Shown here in pieces: positions 42,886-50,745 of a stretch of 64,000 bases of DNA (positions within the stretch are counted from its first letter, which is position 1; each line of letters begins with the position of its first letter). The notes beneath the pieces were generated by a model. It saw only the letters and a program-made list of their open reading frames with translations. It did no database searches and was not told the origin of the DNA. Both the position numbers and the translations under genes were made by a program. Source of the DNA: Actinomycetes bacterium. GTDB taxonomy: Bacteria; Actinomycetota; Acidimicrobiia; Acidimicrobiales; Microtrichaceae. Location of the stretch: contig JAAEPF010000055.1 of NCBI GenBank assembly GCA_024222295.1, positions 1 through 64,000 on the forward strand, given 5' to 3'.

Positions 42886-44835
42886 ATGGCGGAGCGGATC
42901 CTCTGGACACCCCAACAGATCGGGCCTGTCACGGTGCGCAACCGCATCGTGTTCTCAGCGCACCTCACCAACTACGCGCGTGACGGCCTTCCCACCGAAC
43001 AGCACGCCGCGTACTACGCCGAGCGGGCAGCCGGTGGTGCCGGTCTGATCATCACCGAGGAACACTCGACCCATCCGACCGACTGGCCCTACGAGAAGCT
43101 GATCCACGGCTTCAACCGCGACGTGATCCCCGGCTACCGCCGCATCACCGAGGCCGTTCACCGCCACCGCACTCCGATCTTTGCCCAGATCAACCACAAC
43201 GGCGGCCAGGCATCCTCGATGTACTCCCGCCTGCCCGTATGGGCGCCGTCACCGGTGCCCGACCCGCTGTTCAGGGAAGTGCCGAAGGCTGTCACGCACG
43301 GTGAGATCGCCGAGATCGTCGCCTCGTATGCGCGCGTGGCCGAGCATTGTGCCGAAGGCGGTTTCGACGGGATCGAGCTCCAGTGCTCCCACTCGTCGAT
43401 CGTGCGCGGGTTCCTGTCGCCGGCAACCAACAAGCGCACCGACGACTACGGAGGGTCGCTGGCCAACAGGGCGCGGATCCTCATGGAGATCGTGGCCGCG
43501 GTGCGGAGTTCCATAGGCGCCGATCTCGCGCTCGGAGTGCGCCTGTGCGGCGACGAGTTGATCGAGGGCGGGACCACCAGCGACGAGGCGGTCGAGGTGG
43601 CGGAGATGATGGATGCCGCAGGCCAGGTCGATTACATCAACACCTCGATCGGCGTCGCGACTGCGTCGTTGTTCATGATCGAGGCGTCGATGCACATCCC
43701 GCCCGGATACGCCACGTTCATTCCGTCAGCGATCCGCAAGGCGGTCGACCTGCCTGTGGTGGGAGTCGGCCGCTACAAGGATCCGATCCAGGCCGAGCGC
43801 TCCCTCGCCGAGGGCCACTGCGACCTCGTCGGTGTCGTGCGTGGCCAGATCGCCGATGCCGACTTCGTGGCCAAGGCCCGTGCCGGGTCCGCCGACGACA
43901 CACGGTTGTGCTTGAGCTGCAACCAGGAATGCGTGGGCCGCATGGGGCTCAACCGATGGTTGGGCTGCATCGAGAACCCGCGTACCGGGCGCGAGTCGCT
44001 CGGCGTCGGTCTGGCGCAGCCGGTGTCCCTGGCGCGTGAGGTGCTCGTGGTGGGTGCAGGCCCCGCCGGGCTCCAGGCCGCGATTGCGGCCGCCCGCAAC
44101 GGGCACCGGGTCACCGTGTGCGAGGCGGCCGATGAGGCCGGCGGCCAGGTGCGTCTGGCGGCGTCGGTGCCCAACCGCGCCGAGTTCGGTGACCTGGTGC
44201 GAAACCAGCTGCACGAATGTGGGCGTCTGGGCGTGGAGATCGAGTACGGCACGACCGTCGACGCCGGGGAGGTGGCGCGCCGCATGCCCGACCATGTGGT
44301 GGTGGCGACTGGCTCCGCACCGGCCCGCCCATGGTGGGCACCGGCGGACGCGGAGTGGATCGTGGATGTGCGTGACGTGCTCACGGGCGCGGCCCAGCCG
44401 AGCGGCTCGGTGCTGGTGCTCGACGAGTTGGGCTTCCATCACGCCACGTCGGTGGCCGAGCTGCTCGCCGACGGCGGGTGCGAAGTCGAGATCGTGACGC
44501 CGGGCATGGTCGTTGGCCAGGACCTGGGCATCACTCTCGACCTGGAGAACTTCTGGATCCGCGCACAGGCGAAGGGAATCCGCCAGAACACCGAACTGGT
44601 GCCCATGTCCGTCGATGGGCATGTTGTCGGTTTCCAGCACCACCCCACGGGCCAGATGCAGGAGCGGGAGCCGGACTGGATGGTGCTCGCGGTTCCGTCC
44701 GACCCCGTCGAGTCGCTCTACTTCGAGCTGCGCGAAGCAGGCCTGAGCGTGGAGCGCATCGGTGACGCCATCGCGCCCCGGCGGGCCCACGCCGCTGTGG
44801 TCGACGGCGAACGGGTCGGGGCGGCCCTCACCTGA
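42886..44835 (+). CDS. mycofactocin-system FadH/OYE-type oxidoreductase (second copy)
   Basis: A 649-aa paralogue of the gene at 37263 with the same three-part design. OYE barrel: VRNRIVFSAHLTNYARDGLP, then FAQINHNGGQASSMYSRLPV, and SHSSIVRGFLSPATNKRTDD typical of FadH. The iron-sulfur loop is CLSCNQECVGRMGLNRWLGC. The FAD domain is EVLVVGAGPAGLQAAIAAAR. Unlike the first copy it keeps NKRTDDYGGSLANRARI, close to classical dienoyl-CoA reductases. The pair may use different substrates or act in sequence. Its end is only 3 bases from the convergent cation exporter gene. ATG 42886 is preceded by TACCGT at 7 nt. Confidence 0.9.
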   Translation: MAERILWTPQQIGPVTVRNRIVFSAHLTNYARDGLPTEQHAAYYAERAAGGAGLIITEEHSTHPTDWPYEKLIHGFNRDVIPGYRRITEAVHRHRTPIFAQINHNGGQASSMYSRLPVWAPSPVPDPLFREVPKAVTHGEIAEIVASYARVAEHCAEGGFDGIELQCSHSSIVRGFLSPATNKRTDDYGGSLANRARILMEIVAAVRSSIGADLALGVRLCGDELIEGGTTSDEAVEVAEMMDAAGQVDYINTSIGVATASLFMIEASMHIPPGYATFIPSAIRKAVDLPVVGVGRYKDPIQAERSLAEGHCDLVGVVRGQIADADFVAKARAGSADDTRLCLSCNQECVGRMGLNRWLGCIENPRTGRESLGVGLAQPVSLAREVLVVGAGPAGLQAAIAAARNGHRVTVCEAADEAGGQVRLAASVPNRAEFGDLVRNQLHECGRLGVEIEYGTTVDAGEVARRMPDHVVVATGSAPARPWWAPADAEWIVDVRDVLTGAAQPSGSVLVLDELGFHHATSVAELLADGGCEVEIVTPGMVVGQDLGITLDLENFWIRAQAKGIRQNTELVPMSVDGHVVGFQHHPTGQMQEREPDWMVLAVPSDPVESLYFELREAGLSVERIGDAIAPRRAHAAVVDGERVGAALT

Positions 44836-44838
44836 CGG

Positions 44839-45753
44839 TCACCAGTCGACCTTGTCGCAGCCGCTGTGGCTGTCGGGCTCGACCTGCAGTGTTGCGTGGT
44901 GGATGTCGTGGTTGCCGGCCAGCAGGTCACGGGCGGAGTCGAGCACCCGGTGGTGGTCTGCATCGGTGCACACCATCAAGTGGGCAGTGAGCACGTCCAT
45001 GTCGGTTGTGAGGGTCCAGACGTGCAGGTCATGCACATCGACCACCTCGTCGATGCCCTCCAGCTCGCCGCGGATCGCATCGAGGTCCACGTGCCGGGGC
45101 GCCTGCTGAAGCAGCACGCGCAGCGCCTCGCGGGCGAGTCGGATCGCCCGCGGCACGATCCAGATGCCGATTGCGAGGCCTATCCACGCGTCGATCACAG
45201 GCTCGTCGGTGATCAGGATCAGGGCGCCGCCGGCCACAACGCCCACCGATCCGACAGCGTCGGCCAGCACCTCGAGGCGGGCGCCTTCAGCGGCGAGCGA
45301 TCCGCCCCCACTGAGCAGCTTCAGGGCGACCAGGTTGGCAGCCAGCCCCAGGGCGCCGACGACGAGCACCGGCATTCCGGGCACGTCGGGCGGGTCCTGG
45401 ATGCGCTGCACTGCCTCCCAGATCGCCCATATGGCAACAGCGCACAGGAGCACACCGTTGGCGAGCGCGGACAGGACCTCCAGTCGGTACAGGCCGAAAG
45501 TCCGCTCGTCGCGGGTGGGTCGTGAGGCGAACGTGACCGCAGCGAGGGCCAGGATGATGCCACCAACGTCGGTGAGCAGGTGGGCGCCGTCGGTGAGCAG
45601 CGACAGCGAGCCAGTGCTGATGCCCACCGACACCTGCACGATGAGGGTGAAGATCGTGATGCCGAGCGCCCACGACAAGGGCTTTCGTGCCGACTCTCCG
45701 GAGCGTGCGAGTGCCGAGCCATGATTGTGGCCGCGGGCATGGTCGTGCGCCAT
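44839..45753 (-). CDS. cation diffusion facilitator (CzcD/ZitB-like) metal exporter
   Basis: A membrane Zn2+/Co2+/Cd2+ exporter of 304 aa. The His-rich N-terminus MAHDHARGHNHG is followed by six helices. Metal-site residues appear in SLSLLTDGAHLLTDVGG (helix 2, D-x3-D) and EVLADAVGSVGVVAGG (helix 5). The cytoplasmic C-terminal domain has VVDVHDLHVWTLTTDMDVLT, conserved in CDFs. ATG 45753 gives the His-rich start; the frame extends further but without family similarity. It ends head-to-head with the OYE gene and lies 28 bases upstream-oriented from mftE on the same strand, so it could be transcribed from the long leftward operon. Confidence 0.92.
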   Translation of the reverse strand: MAHDHARGHNHGSALARSGESARKPLSWALGITIFTLIVQVSVGISTGSLSLLTDGAHLLTDVGGIILALAAVTFASRPTRDERTFGLYRLEVLSALANGVLLCAVAIWAIWEAVQRIQDPPDVPGMPVLVVGALGLAANLVALKLLSGGGSLAAEGARLEVLADAVGSVGVVAGGALILITDEPVIDAWIGLAIGIWIVPRAIRLAREALRVLLQQAPRHVDLDAIRGELEGIDEVVDVHDLHVWTLTTDMDVLTAHLMVCTDADHHRVLDSARDLLAGNHDIHHATLQVEPDSHSGCDKVDW

Positions 45754-45781
45754 GGATCCAGAGTACGTGAGGCTTGCCGGA

Positions 45782-46489
45782 TCAGCCCTCGACGGCGGCG
45801 GCCGCCGAGAGTAGGTCGGCGACGAGGCCCTCGAAGAGCACCTTGCCGTGCTCGGCGGTTGCAGCGGTGGGGTCACCAAGCACGCCGTTGGGTGCGACAG
45901 CCGCCAGTCCGTCGGTGCGCAGCACATCGCCGATCTCGGAGAATCGTGTGCCCGGGCCGGGTTCCGCGAGTTCCATCCGCACCCGATCCGGAGCGAGGTG
46001 GAGCATCATCGACGTCTCGGTCCGTCCAGCGTGGGGGTCGCCGTCGGGCACGCGGGGATGCCATGCCGCGACGCGTCGGCCTTCGCCGCGAAGCGTGGAC
46101 ACGGCCGCCTCGAGCGCCTCGAGGTTGCCTCCGTGTCCGTTGACGAACAGCACGCCGCCAAAGCCAGCCCACGCCCCGGCGTCGGCTGGTTCGGGCAGGG
46201 CGCTGCGGGCAATCTCCACTGCCACATCACGCATGGCCTCTGTCCCGATCGACAGCGTGGCCGGGAAGCCCCGATGCTCGCCGGAGGCACCGATGCTGAC
46301 CGGTGGGGCAACCACGACGTCGTCGCGCGACTGCGCCAACGCTTGGGCGAACGCGCATGCGATGACGGTGTCGGTGTCGACGGGAAGGTGACGCCCATGC
46401 TGCTCGCAACTGCCTGTGGGCACAGCCAGGATCGGCGAGCGCTCTGCGAGATCCGGCCAGCGCAGGTCACCCAGGCGGTACGAGACCAT
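45782..46489 (-). CDS. mftE: mycofactocin creatininase-family peptidase MftE
   Basis: A metal-dependent peptidase of the creatininase family that releases the Val-Tyr-derived dipeptide core from MftC-modified MftA. The sequence is 235 aa. Metal and active-site regions are ILAVPTGSCEQHGRHLPVDT (Glu-x-His and Asp), VVAPPVSIGASGEHRGFPAT, and GVLFVNGHGGNLEALEAAVS. The block GRTETSMMLHLAPD completes the site. It is the last gene of a leftward operon in which its start overlaps the stop of the ETF-beta gene by one base. In mycobacteria mftE is next to mftD; here it is next to electron-transfer genes, 20 kb from mftA-C. Confidence 0.93.
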   Translation of the reverse strand: MVSYRLGDLRWPDLAERSPILAVPTGSCEQHGRHLPVDTDTVIACAFAQALAQSRDDVVVAPPVSIGASGEHRGFPATLSIGTEAMRDVAVEIARSALPEPADAGAWAGFGGVLFVNGHGGNLEALEAAVSTLRGEGRRVAAWHPRVPDGDPHAGRTETSMMLHLAPDRVRMELAEPGPGTRFSEIGDVLRTDGLAAVAPNGVLGDPTAATAEHGKVLFEGLVADLLSAAAAVEG

Positions 46490-47355
46490 CAGTCATCACC
46501 GCCGAGGTACCCCCATGACCGCAGTTGCTCGACGATCATGCGCGCCGCCTCGGCCGGCTCGGCCTCCACGGAGCGGGGTGGTTCTGTATCCAAGCCGGCG
46601 CCGGTGAGCTGCGTGATCCGATCGAGCGCGCTGTTGCCTGCGGGCGGTGGCAGCACGCGAGCCCGCGGTCGCCATGGCCGCATGCGGGGTGGCTCCACAT
46701 GGGCCTCGATGCGGCCCCGCTCAACGTGGAGCGTAGGGCCCTTCGCGGCTGACCCCAGGGACGCCGACAAGGGGGCGCGGCGCAGGGTGGCTACCGCCCC
46801 CTCCACCGAATAGACCGCAGGGCCGTTGATGGCGAGGCGTTCGCGCCGCGCGCCATCGAGCCGTCGCACGGCGGTGGCCCCTGCGGATTCCGGAGTCACG
46901 GAGATCAGGCCGAGAGCCTGCGCGAACTGGAGGTGGTGCGCCAACAGCCCCGGCACCGACCCGGATCCGCGGTCGTAGCTCAGGTCGCCGCATACGACCG
47001 CTCGTGCATCCAGCTCACCGGGTCCCAGAACCGATGCCAGCACGTCGGCCACGGTCTCGGAGTGCAGCCCCGAGGACTGGTCGATCCGCACGACCCGCAT
47101 GGCTCCGGACGCGGCGAGTTCCAGCAGTCCACGGTCTGCATCCGGGGGGCCTGCGCACACGATCACGGCTTCGCACTCCCAGGCCTCGGCCATCTGCAGG
47201 GCCACCTCGAGGGCGGTGCGGTCGGCAGGGGAGAAACCCCCGCCGCGCTCGGACGGAGTGACCGTGCCATGCACGGGATCGATCACGGGTCGGAGGTCGA
47301 CCCACTTCACGCAGGCCACCACGGGACCCGTCGGTGCCGACGCGTTGGCGCTCAT
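46489..47355 (-). CDS. electron transfer flavoprotein beta subunit, mycofactocin-associated
   Basis: An ETF beta/FixA-type subunit, 288 aa. It starts PVVACVKWVDLRPVIDPVHG, matching the ETF-beta N-terminus (xxVxVKxVxD). The nucleotide-binding regions are FSPADRTALEVALQMAEAWE (usual NPFDxxAVEEALRLKE), then RVVRIDQSSGLHSETVADVL. The C-terminal 50 residues are basic and extended compared with normal ETF-beta. It overlaps the upstream ferredoxin gene by four bases and the downstream mftE by one. The likely role is to receive electrons with its partner EtfA and hand them to the FixC-like flavoprotein. Coupling to mycofactocin is inferred from position. Confidence 0.88.
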   Translation of the reverse strand: MSANASAPTGPVVACVKWVDLRPVIDPVHGTVTPSERGGGFSPADRTALEVALQMAEAWECEAVIVCAGPPDADRGLLELAASGAMRVVRIDQSSGLHSETVADVLASVLGPGELDARAVVCGDLSYDRGSGSVPGLLAHHLQFAQALGLISVTPESAGATAVRRLDGARRERLAINGPAVYSVEGAVATLRRAPLSASLGSAAKGPTLHVERGRIEAHVEPPRMRPWRPRARVLPPPAGNSALDRITQLTGAGLDTEPPRSVEAEPAEAARMIVEQLRSWGYLGGDD

Positions 47356-47660
47356 GAGTTGTGGAACACCACCCCGTGGCCACCCTCCGGGTAGGTCCAG
47401 GTGATGGCGCCCTCCTCGTTGCACACGAGGTAGCAGGTGCCGCACTCGAAGCACTGCTCGTAGTTGAATACGATGCCGCCGTCGGAGGTGGGCACGAACA
47501 GGTCGGCCGGGCAGGCCGTGATGCACCCACGGACCGTGCAGTCGCGGCAATGCGTGTCGTCGAGGGTGATGTGGGCATCGGAGTGGACTCTGAACTCCGC
47601 AGAGTTCATCCGGGCCTCGAAGCTGATCTCCGGGTATGGGTTGGGTGTATGCGCTGCCAT
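47352..47660 (-). CDS. FixX-like 4Fe-4S ferredoxin
   Basis: A small iron-sulfur protein of about 102 aa. Cysteines are in THCRDCTVRGCITACPADLF and YEQCFECGTCYLVCN, the FixX/EtfQO C-terminal ferredoxin arrangement with two cysteine groups. FixX proteins form with FixC the separate-subunit version of ETF:quinone oxidoreductase. An ATG at 47660 begins MAAHTPNPYPEISFEARMNS; an in-frame start at 47699 would overlap the FixC gene. It follows the FixC-like gene by 11 bases and overlaps the ETF-beta gene. The protein would pass electrons from the flavoprotein toward quinone. Confidence 0.9.
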   Translation of the reverse strand: MAAHTPNPYPEISFEARMNSAEFRVHSDAHITLDDTHCRDCTVRGCITACPADLFVPTSDGGIVFNYEQCFECGTCYLVCNEEGAITWTYPEGGHGVVFHNS

Positions 47661-47671
47661 CTGTCGACCTG

Positions 47672-48970
47672 TCATCCAAACGTGCGCAGGGCGCGCCATC
47701 CGTCTCGTGCGGCGTCGCGGATCCGCAGTCCATTGCGGCGCATCTCAGAGCGCACGATCTTGCGCAGCCTGGGCTTCGGGTTCGGGTTGTCCACCTGGAA
47801 GACCTGTTCGACAACCCCACAGGCCACCGCCGGAAGGTACTTCTGTGCGAGATCGCCCATCACGAGGTGTGGTGCCTCGCGCAACCGCCTGTGGTCCTGC
47901 ATCACGAAGCTCGACTCGAGTCGTGACCGGTATCCGGAGAGCCCCGTGGCCGATGCATCACCTTGATCGACAGCCTTGGCGGCCGCACGGCCGGCCGCAG
48001 CACCTGAACCTATGGCGAAGTTCACGCCTTCCAGCCAGATCCCCGCAGCAAGGCACATCGCTGCGGCATCACCGGTCACGAGGATCCCGTTGCCGACGAT
48101 TTCCGGCATCATGTCGTAGCCCGCCTCCGGGATCACATGGGCGGAGTACTCCTTGACCTCGCCACCCTCCACGAGGGGTGCCACCGCGGGATGCGCCTTG
48201 AGGTCGGCCAGGATCTTCTCGGGCCGCACGTCCCCCTTTGCCAAGGACGGGAGCGACAGCACCAGCCCGACCGCGATGGTGTCCCGGTTGGTGTAGACGA
48301 ATCCGCCACCGGGCACATCGCCGGTGCATCCGATGATCTCGATGTCCACCCCGTGGTCGCCCCGCACACCGAAGCGCTCGTCGATGACCTCGCGGGGCAG
48401 GGCGATCGTCTCCTTCACGCCCAGCGTGTAGTTGGCCGCGTCGACCTCGCCGTAGAGGCCGGCCTCCTTGGCCAGGAACGAGTTGACTCCATCGGCCGCG
48501 ATCACCACTGGCGCCGTGAGCTCGCCGTCGGGGCGGTCGGTGCGTACGCCGACCACTTGCCCACCTTCGCTCAGCAGGCCGGTCACCGTGGTGGAGCAGA
48601 CCAGTTCGGCCCCGGCGTCGACCGCCTTGTCGGCGAGCCAGGAATCGAAGTCTGGCCTGTAGGCCGTGGCGCCGTTGTAGGGCTCCTCACCCCATGCCTC
48701 GGTGCGGTAGTCGACCGTGAGCGCCTGGGTACCGGTCATGATCATCGTCTGGCGTCGCGTCACCCAACGCTGGATCGGGGCCTCGCGGTACCACTCGGGC
48801 ACCAGGTCATCGAGCACCCGGCCGTAGATGACCCCGCCGTACATGTTCTTGGAACCGGGGAACGGTCCGCGCTCCACCAGCACCACACGCTTGCCCGCGC
48901 GCGCGGCAGTGAGCGCAGCAGCAGAGCCTGCGGGCCCGGCGCCGACCACGATCACGTCGGCGGTCGTCAT
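47672..48970 (-). CDS. FixC-like FAD-dependent ETF:quinone oxidoreductase
   Basis: A membrane-associated flavoprotein of 432 aa. The FAD-binding N-terminus is DVIVVGAGPAGSAAALTAAR, and GSKNMYGGVIYGRVLDDLVP is the FixC signature (xGSKNMxGG). VVIAADGVNSFLAKEAGL and GNGILVTGDAAAMCL are further FAD motifs. FixC with FixX is the bacterial split form of ETF-ubiquinone oxidoreductase. It would accept electrons from the ETF encoded on both sides and reduce quinone. The ATG overlaps the stop of the ETF-alpha gene (ATGA), so all four proteins are probably made in fixed ratio. Confidence 0.92.
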   Translation of the reverse strand: MTTADVIVVGAGPAGSAAALTAARAGKRVVLVERGPFPGSKNMYGGVIYGRVLDDLVPEWYREAPIQRWVTRRQTMIMTGTQALTVDYRTEAWGEEPYNGATAYRPDFDSWLADKAVDAGAELVCSTTVTGLLSEGGQVVGVRTDRPDGELTAPVVIAADGVNSFLAKEAGLYGEVDAANYTLGVKETIALPREVIDERFGVRGDHGVDIEIIGCTGDVPGGGFVYTNRDTIAVGLVLSLPSLAKGDVRPEKILADLKAHPAVAPLVEGGEVKEYSAHVIPEAGYDMMPEIVGNGILVTGDAAAMCLAAGIWLEGVNFAIGSGAAAGRAAAKAVDQGDASATGLSGYRSRLESSFVMQDHRRLREAPHLVMGDLAQKYLPAVACGVVEQVFQVDNPNPKPRLRKIVRSEMRRNGLRIRDAARDGWRALRTFG

Positions 48971-49893
48971 GGGGTCACCTCGGCGGCCGCATCGTCGAGA
49001 GCTGCCAGCTCTGCTTCGAGGGCATCGAGGGTGGCGTTGGCGTCGGCCACGATCGCCAGGTCTGCGAGGCCCATCATCGGACAGTTCGCCTCGGTGTTGA
49101 CCGAGATCACATGATCCGGGCTTCCGAGGCCGCTGGTGTGCTGCACGGCGCCGGAGATCCCGAACGCCATGTAGAGGCGGGGATCCACGACCACGCCCGT
49201 GGTGCCGATCTGGCGCTCGTGGGGCAGCCAGCCCTTGTCGGTGATCACCCGGGTGGTGCCGACAGAGGCATCCAGTGCGGTGGCGATGCCCGTGAGTTGC
49301 ACGAACCGCTCGCTCGCTTCGAGGCCGTTGCCGCCACCGAGGATCCGGGGGGCCTCTGCGAGGTCCATCGTGGTCACGTCCGGCGGCAGCACCTCGACGA
49401 TCTCCGCCTCGGCCGTCTCGGGTGCCTGCAGGTCGAGTTCGGTGACGGACATCTCCAGCATCGGGTCGGGCTCGACGCCGCGTACGCCCGGCTGGAGCGT
49501 GACCACAGCGGCGCCGCGAAGCGAGTGCTCGGCCATCGACGACCCGGCGAAGCCGACCGTGGTCACACGGTCCTCGCGGACTTCGATGGCGCCGGCGATG
49601 GGCACGTGCTCGAGCAGCGCCGCGAGCCGGGGAGCAAGATCGCGGCCGTCGGGGCTGGCGGGTAGCAGCAGGATCCGTTCCTCCGCGAGCAAGGGAGCCA
49701 ACACGGCAGCCCATGCACCCGGCGCGAAGCCCGGGGTGTCCCAGACCCGAACGTCGGTTGCGAGTCCGCGCAGCTCCTGGCTTGCCGTCATTGCCGACTC
49801 TCCCACGAGCACGGCTGCTCCGCCCGCCTCGGCGACGGCTTCGGCGCCTCCCGCGGGCAGCTCACCCGCACGCACCGGGACCACTGCGATCAT
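48967..49893 (-). CDS. electron transfer flavoprotein alpha subunit, mycofactocin-associated
   Basis: An ETF-alpha/FixB subunit of 308 aa. The C-terminal FAD domain is unmistakable: RILGGGNGLEASERFVQLTG, KGWLPHERQIGTTGVVVDPR, and YMAFGISGAVQHTSGLGSPD with VISVNTEANCPMM. In classical ETF the first motif is SGGRG; here it is GGGNG. The N-terminal domain is short and variable. It is the first gene of the leftward operon ending in mftE; TAGCTT lies 6 bases before its ATG. Divergent from the mycofactocin SDR. I infer that it serves oxidation of mycofactocin-linked enzymes rather than acyl-CoA dehydrogenases, but that is not shown. Confidence 0.9.
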   Translation of the reverse strand: MIAVVPVRAGELPAGGAEAVAEAGGAAVLVGESAMTASQELRGLATDVRVWDTPGFAPGAWAAVLAPLLAEERILLLPASPDGRDLAPRLAALLEHVPIAGAIEVREDRVTTVGFAGSSMAEHSLRGAAVVTLQPGVRGVEPDPMLEMSVTELDLQAPETAEAEIVEVLPPDVTTMDLAEAPRILGGGNGLEASERFVQLTGIATALDASVGTTRVITDKGWLPHERQIGTTGVVVDPRLYMAFGISGAVQHTSGLGSPDHVISVNTEANCPMMGLADLAIVADANATLDALEAELAALDDAAAEVTP

Positions 49894-49899
49894 GGGGCA

Positions 49900-49905
49900 A
49901 AGCTA
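49900..49905 (-). promoter_or_regulatory. -10-like box TAGCTT before the etfA-mftE operon
   Basis: On the minus strand TAGCTT is 6 nt from the ETF-alpha ATG, compatible with a leaderless start of the five-gene operon. The 75-base divergent gap with the SDR gene shows no obvious operator. Confidence 0.35.
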
Positions 49906-49968
49906 CCGCTGGCCGACTCCGGCTCCCCAGTCGTGACCGCCGATGGTGTCCCGTGCCACGCTTGGTGC

Positions 49969-50745
49969 ATGACAGAAGCCAATGTGCTGGTCACCGGTGC
50001 GGCCCGCGGCATAGGCGCCGAGGTCTGCCGACAGTTCGCCCGGCAGGGTGCCCGCGTGGTTGCGCTCGACCGCTGTGAGGACGACAAGCGTATCGACTAC
50101 CCCCTCGCCACAGCAGAACAGCTTGACGCCGTGGTGGCGGATTGTGGCGGCGGTGCAACGGCGGTGGTGGCAGACGTAGCTGACCGCGGCGCCCTGATGG
50201 CAGCAGTGGAGGGCCTGCCCACCTTCGACGCGGTGGTTTGCGCCGCGGGGGTGCTGTGGGGTGGAGGCCCGCTTTGGGAAACGCCCGAAGAGGCATGGGA
50301 GGCCCAGGTGGGTGTCAACACCACCGGAGTGCTCAACACCGCCGCAGCAACGGTGCCGGCGATGCTCGACGCAGCCGAGCCGCGGTCCGGTCGTTTCGTG
50401 GCCGTGGCCTCCGCTGCAGCTTCGAGGGGTTTGCCTTCACTCGGCAGCTACTCGGCAACCAAGCATGCGGTCGTCGGTCTGGTGCGGTCCCTCGCAGCCG
50501 ACCTCGGCGACTCGGGCATCACCGCCAACGCGGTGGCGCCGGGTGCCACCCGCACCGACATCCTCGAGGCCTCAGCCGCCGTCTACGGGCTCGACACGCC
50601 CGAGCAGTTCAGTGAGCACCATCTGCTGGGCCGACTGCTCGAGCCGGCCGAGGTGGCATCCGCGATCGTCTGGCTCTGCAGTCCGGCCGCTGCTGCGATC
50701 ACGGGTGCCGTGCTTCCGGTGGACGCCGGAATGACTGCGTCGTGA
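49969..50745 (+). CDS. mycofactocin-coupled SDR-family oxidoreductase
   Basis: A short-chain dehydrogenase of 258 aa. The nucleotide-binding motif is VLVTGAARGIGAEVCRQFAR and the catalytic Tyr-Lys is in LGSYSATKHAVVGLVRSLAA with Ser in VAVASAAASRGLPS. GVLWGGGPLWETPEEAWEAQ lies at the substrate lid. This subfamily is found next to mycofactocin genes and is thought to hold NAD tightly and pass hydride to mycofactocin. ATG 49969 was chosen (MTEANVLVTGA). Its stop overlaps the mftF GTG (GTGA), so it is co-translated with the glycosyltransferase. Its substrate alcohol is unknown. Confidence 0.88.
   Translation: MTEANVLVTGAARGIGAEVCRQFARQGARVVALDRCEDDKRIDYPLATAEQLDAVVADCGGGATAVVADVADRGALMAAVEGLPTFDAVVCAAGVLWGGGPLWETPEEAWEAQVGVNTTGVLNTAAATVPAMLDAAEPRSGRFVAVASAAASRGLPSLGSYSATKHAVVGLVRSLAADLGDSGITANAVAPGATRTDILEASAAVYGLDTPEQFSEHHLLGRLLEPAEVASAIVWLCSPAAAAITGAVLPVDAGMTAS

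Noticed and set aside
37263-44835. One of the OYE proteins being MftD
   Set aside because: MftD belongs to the FMN-dependent alpha-hydroxy-acid dehydrogenase family; these proteins have OYE, iron-sulfur and FAD domains instead.
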